From Burkholderiales bacterium (GTDB lineage Bacteria > Pseudomonadota > Gammaproteobacteria > Burkholderiales > Burkholderiaceae_B): a stretch of DNA of 7,415 nt. Position numbers and translations under genes: made by a program. The stretch covers positions 1 to 7,415 of the forward strand of contig SXZD01000167.1 in the NCBI GenBank assembly GCA_005788065.1, in the 5' to 3' direction. The notes beneath the pieces are model-generated. The model worked only from the letters and a program-made list of their open reading frames with translations. It did no database searches and was not told where the DNA came from. Within the stretch, counting starts at the first letter, position 1. Every line of letters begins with the position of its first letter. Below are positions 5,467 to 7,415 of the stretch, in pieces.

Positions 5467-6966
5467 TTAGACCTGCCCCGCCCACACAGACGGACGCTTG
5501 TGCGACCACGGTTGCGCACGCTCCAGTTCGGCGGCCAGGGCAAACAAGGTAGCCTCATCGCCAAAACGACCCGTGAACATCATGCCCAACGGCAGGCCCG
5601 AACGACTCCAGTGCAGGGGCACGCTCATGGAGGGCTGACCGGTGACATTGGCTGCCATGGTTTGCGAGCAATAGTTGTAAACCCGCTCCGCTGCCTTGAC
5701 CACGAATTCACGACGCTTGGCAATCTGTCCGATGGGCAGTTTGCCCACGGCCTTGAGCAGCACGGTATCGGCCAGACCCGGCAACAAGCCACCCACTTCC
5801 ACCGGCGGGGTTCCCAGGGTAGAAGTCAGCAGGACATCATAGGGCTCGAAAAACGTCATCCAGCGGCGAGAAAACTGATGCATGCTCCACAGGGCGGTTG
5901 AAACATCACCGGCGGTGAATGAATCGCCCAAGCGCTTCACACCCCACGTGCGCAATTCAACATCGGTCGACCGCGCCTTGACGCCGTTTCTTTGTTCCGC
6001 TGCTGCAATCGTGGCTGCGACTTCGGACGCAATCAGCACCGAATAGCTGTAAATGAATTCTTCGCGGTCAATCGGCAATTGAACTTCTTCAACATGGTGG
6101 CCCAGACCCTGCAGCATGCGGGCTGTTTCGCGCACCTTCTCTGCGAGCTCGGCATTCAGTTGCAGGCCGATGCCCGGGTGTGTTGAAAACGCGATGCGCA
6201 GCGGGCCCGGTGGACGCGCAATGGCGTCCATGCAACTGATCTTGGGCGGTGCCAGTTTCAGCAATTGTGCGGGATAGTCCCCTTGCAGTGCATCCAGCAT
6301 CAGCGCAGAGTCGCGCACCGAACGGGACACCACGCCTTCTGCAATGAAGCCAAACCAGCCATCAGCTGCATCGGGGCCGGAGGGCACCCGGCCGCGGGAC
6401 GGCTTGAGACCAAACAGGCCGCAGCACGATGCCGGTACGCGGATGGACCCGCCACCATCGCTTGCAGAAGCCATTGGAACCACGCCAGAGGCCACGGCGG
6501 CGCTGGCCCCACCACTGGAGCCTCCGGGACTGTGCGCAAGGTTCCAGGGGTTGCGTACGGGCCCGGTGAGCTCCGGCTCTGTCGAGGGCGTGATGCCGAA
6601 TTCGGGTGTCGCGCTCTTGCCAAAGATATTCACCCCACTGGCCTTGAAGCGTTTGACGTATTCAGAGTCTTCTCCGGGGACAAAACCCTGTGTGAGGCGG
6701 CTGCCGCCCATCATCGGGACACCCGCATACGAGGCCAGCAAGTCCTTGAGCAGGAATGGCACGCCGGTAAAAGGCCCCAATGCAGGCTGCCGCGCATTTG
6801 CACGTGCAATCTCATACATGGGACGCACCAGAAAATTCAGTTGCGGATTGACACGCTCTGCGCGGGCAATTGCCTCTTCGAGCAACTCACCGGCGCTGAC
6901 GGCCCCGTCGCGAACCAGACCGGCCAAGCCGGTGGCATCGTATTGATCGTATTCTTTAAAGCTCAT
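5467..6966 (-). CDS. Amidase-signature family hydrolase, 6-aminohexanoate-cyclic-dimer hydrolase (NylA)-like
   Basis: A full-length 499-residue serine hydrolase of the amidase signature family, which hydrolyses amide bonds with a Ser-cisSer-Lys triad. The triad is visible: Lys74 in PFLLKD, Ser150 in PGGSSGGAS and Ser174 in DGGGSIRVPAS. Ser150 and Ser174 fall at the same positions as in NylA (Lys72, Ser150, Ser174, from memory), and the C-terminal NVTGQPSMSVPL...GLPLGMMF block is also NylA-like; the native substrate is unknown. No signal peptide is seen, so it should be cytoplasmic. It is not GatA: glutamyl-tRNA partner genes are absent and the C-terminal half is of the NylA/peptide-amidase type. 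The start ATG 6966 has AAGGAGA (6973-6979) at a six-base spacing. It lies downstream of acnB on the same strand but behind the acnB terminator, so it is probably transcribed separately. Confidence 0.88.
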   Translation of the reverse strand: MSFKEYDQYDATGLAGLVRDGAVSAGELLEEAIARAERVNPQLNFLVRPMYEIARANARQPALGPFTGVPFLLKDLLASYAGVPMMGGSRLTQGFVPGEDSEYVKRFKASGVNIFGKSATPEFGITPSTEPELTGPVRNPWNLAHSPGGSSGGASAAVASGVVPMASASDGGGSIRVPASCCGLFGLKPSRGRVPSGPDAADGWFGFIAEGVVSRSVRDSALMLDALQGDYPAQLLKLAPPKISCMDAIARPPGPLRIAFSTHPGIGLQLNAELAEKVRETARMLQGLGHHVEEVQLPIDREEFIYSYSVLIASEVAATIAAAEQRNGVKARSTDVELRTWGVKRLGDSFTAGDVSTALWSMHQFSRRWMTFFEPYDVLLTSTLGTPPVEVGGLLPGLADTVLLKAVGKLPIGQIAKRREFVVKAAERVYNYCSQTMAANVTGQPSMSVPLHWSRSGLPLGMMFTGRFGDEATLFALAAELERAQPWSHKRPSVWAGQV

Positions 6967-6972
6967 GCTGAG

Positions 6973-6979
6973 TCTCCTT
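6973..6979 (-). promoter_or_regulatory. Strong ribosome binding site of the full amidase
   Basis: AAGGAGA on the - strand, six bases before ATG 6964-6966, fixes the start of the amidase. Confidence 0.75.
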
Positions 6980-7021
6980 GCGACCGGGCAATTTAGCAGA
7001 TCAGATGCCGCTGTGATATTC

Positions 7022-7039
7022 GGGCAATACCCGTTGCCC
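7022..7039 (-). promoter_or_regulatory. Inverted repeat GGGCAA-N6-TTGCCC upstream of the amidase, possible operator
   Basis: Perfect 6-bp arms at 7022-7027 and 7034-7039 lie between the acnB terminator and the amidase gene. A third copy of the half-site (ATTGCCCG on the - strand, 6985-6992) occurs close to the ribosome site. The arrangement suits a regulator of the amidase, though a chance repeat is possible. Confidence 0.3.
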
Positions 7040-7040
7040 C

Positions 7041-7079
7041 TTAAAAAAGAAAAACCCCGTCTGTTACCAGAGCGGGGTT
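7041..7079 (-). terminator. acnB: Intrinsic terminator of acnB
   Basis: On the - strand AACCCCG (7073-7079) pairs with CGGGGTT (7053-7059), and part of the interior (CTCTG/CAGA) can extend the stem. It is followed by TTTTTCTTTTTT (to about 7043). It starts about 55 bp after the acnB stop and is a textbook rho-independent terminator. Confidence 0.9.
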
Positions 7080-7087
7080 CATCAGGA

Positions 7088-7119
7088 CTGTCGTAAACCG
7101 TCTCAACAGATTACGACAG
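7088..7119 (-). other. Second stem-loop in the acnB 3' untranslated region
   Basis: Perfect 9-bp arms CTGTCGTAA (7088-7096) and TTACGACAG (7111-7119) with a 14-base loop, placed between the acnB stop and its terminator. There is no T run after it, so it is not itself a terminator. It may protect the mRNA 3' end or be part of a processed 3' RNA. Confidence 0.5.
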
Positions 7120-7134
7120 CGTTTGCTTGGGCAC

Positions 7135-7415
7135 TTAAGCCACCAACTGCGCCTTGTTCGCCACTTCCACGAAGTCCTTGATCTGGTCGAAGTTCATGTA
7201 GCGGTAAATATCGCCAGCCTTCTGGTTGACGATATTGACCTGCTCCAGATACTCGGCATTGGTCGGAATGCGGCCTAACAGCGCACACACAGCCGACAGT
7301 TCCGCAGAACCCAGATAAACGCGCGTATTGATACCCAGACGGTTGGGGAAGTTACGGGTGGACGTGGACATGGCCGTTGAACCGGAACGGATCTGCGCCT
7401 GGTTACCCATGCACA
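7135..7415 (-). CDS. acnB: Aconitate hydratase B, C-terminal part (5' end outside window)
   Basis: The - strand frame runs from the window edge to TAA at 7135-7137, about 92 residues. CMGNQAQIRSGSTAMSTSTR, then NFPNRLG, YLGSAELSAVCALLGRIPT, EYLE and DIYRYMNFDQ match the AcnB C terminus closely. The first readable residue, Cys at 7411-7413, corresponds to the last of the three [4Fe-4S] ligands in the CxxCMGN motif. The STSTRNFPNRLG stretch carries substrate-binding residues in this family. AcnB interconverts citrate and isocitrate in the TCA cycle, and can also hydrate 2-methyl-cis-aconitate in the 2-methylcitrate cycle. The ATG at 7408-7410 is internal. A stem-loop and a strong terminator follow. 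The family is certain; only the 3' tenth of the gene is here. Confidence 0.96.
   Translation of the reverse strand, partial: CMGNQAQIRSGSTAMSTSTRNFPNRLGINTRVYLGSAELSAVCALLGRIPTNAEYLEQVNIVNQKAGDIYRYMNFDQIKDFVEVANKAQLVA

Noticed and set aside
6344..6946. Long + strand ORFs opposite the amidases (also 6265-6996, 5353-5901, 3295-3759 and 4033-4521)
   Set aside because: They are antisense to conserved amidase codons, and similar shadows appear opposite both copies, as expected from the duplication.

Overview
The window looks like part of a proteobacterial chromosome, most likely Burkholderiales (Betaproteobacteria). Both edges carry recognisable metabolic genes. The left edge is the 3' end of prpF (2-methylcitrate cycle, + strand). 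The right edge is the 3' end of acnB (aconitase B / 2-methylisocitrate dehydratase, - strand) with its own intrinsic terminator. Genus cannot be read from the sequence.

Between these edges lie about 6.8 kb of accessory-looking DNA. Left to right: a broken gene on the - strand (353-821); a small two-helix membrane protein on the + strand (1002-1319); an intact two-helix, glycine-rich membrane protein on the - strand (1364-1933); divergent from it, a secreted lytic transglycosylase of the IagB/IpgF/VirB1 type (2131-2595); convergent with that, an exported M48-type zinc metallopeptidase (2668-3273, -); a 5'-truncated amidase copy (3400-4512, -); a second intact two-helix Cys-rich membrane protein (4522-5238, -); and a full-length amidase-signature hydrolase (5467-6966, -) next to acnB.

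The most interesting content is a small protein family that I do not recognise. The genes starting at 5238 and 1933 share the start MPIQ, a first hydrophobic helix ending in a nearly identical (L/A)GIAG(L/I)ANAGP-like block, a Cys-containing loop and a second Gly-rich helix. The broken gene at 353-821 is a third member: it starts MPSQ, has an in-frame stop and a frameshift, and keeps the loop spacing C-x13-C-x4-C of the 5238 gene exactly. The + strand gene at 1002 has the same topology but no clear sequence match. With a secretion-type lytic transglycosylase and a periplasmic protease beside them, these are candidates for exported or envelope-inserted proteins, possibly effectors of a specialised secretion system. 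That role is inference; no secretion apparatus genes are in the window.

The two amidase copies form a gapless 1.0 kb duplication at an offset of 2064 bp. The distal copy lost its first ~162 residues, including two of three catalytic residues. In the tandem arrangement, unrelated DNA carrying the 5238 membrane gene occupies the place of its 5' part. A 117-bp stretch is identical between copies while flanks differ at many sites, which suggests gene conversion. An 11-bp motif, GCGCTGAGTCA, occurs upstream of the transglycosylase gene and again, inside a 13-bp triple repeat, upstream of the 5238 membrane gene, hinting at shared control. No tRNA, rRNA, CRISPR array or transposase gene was seen.
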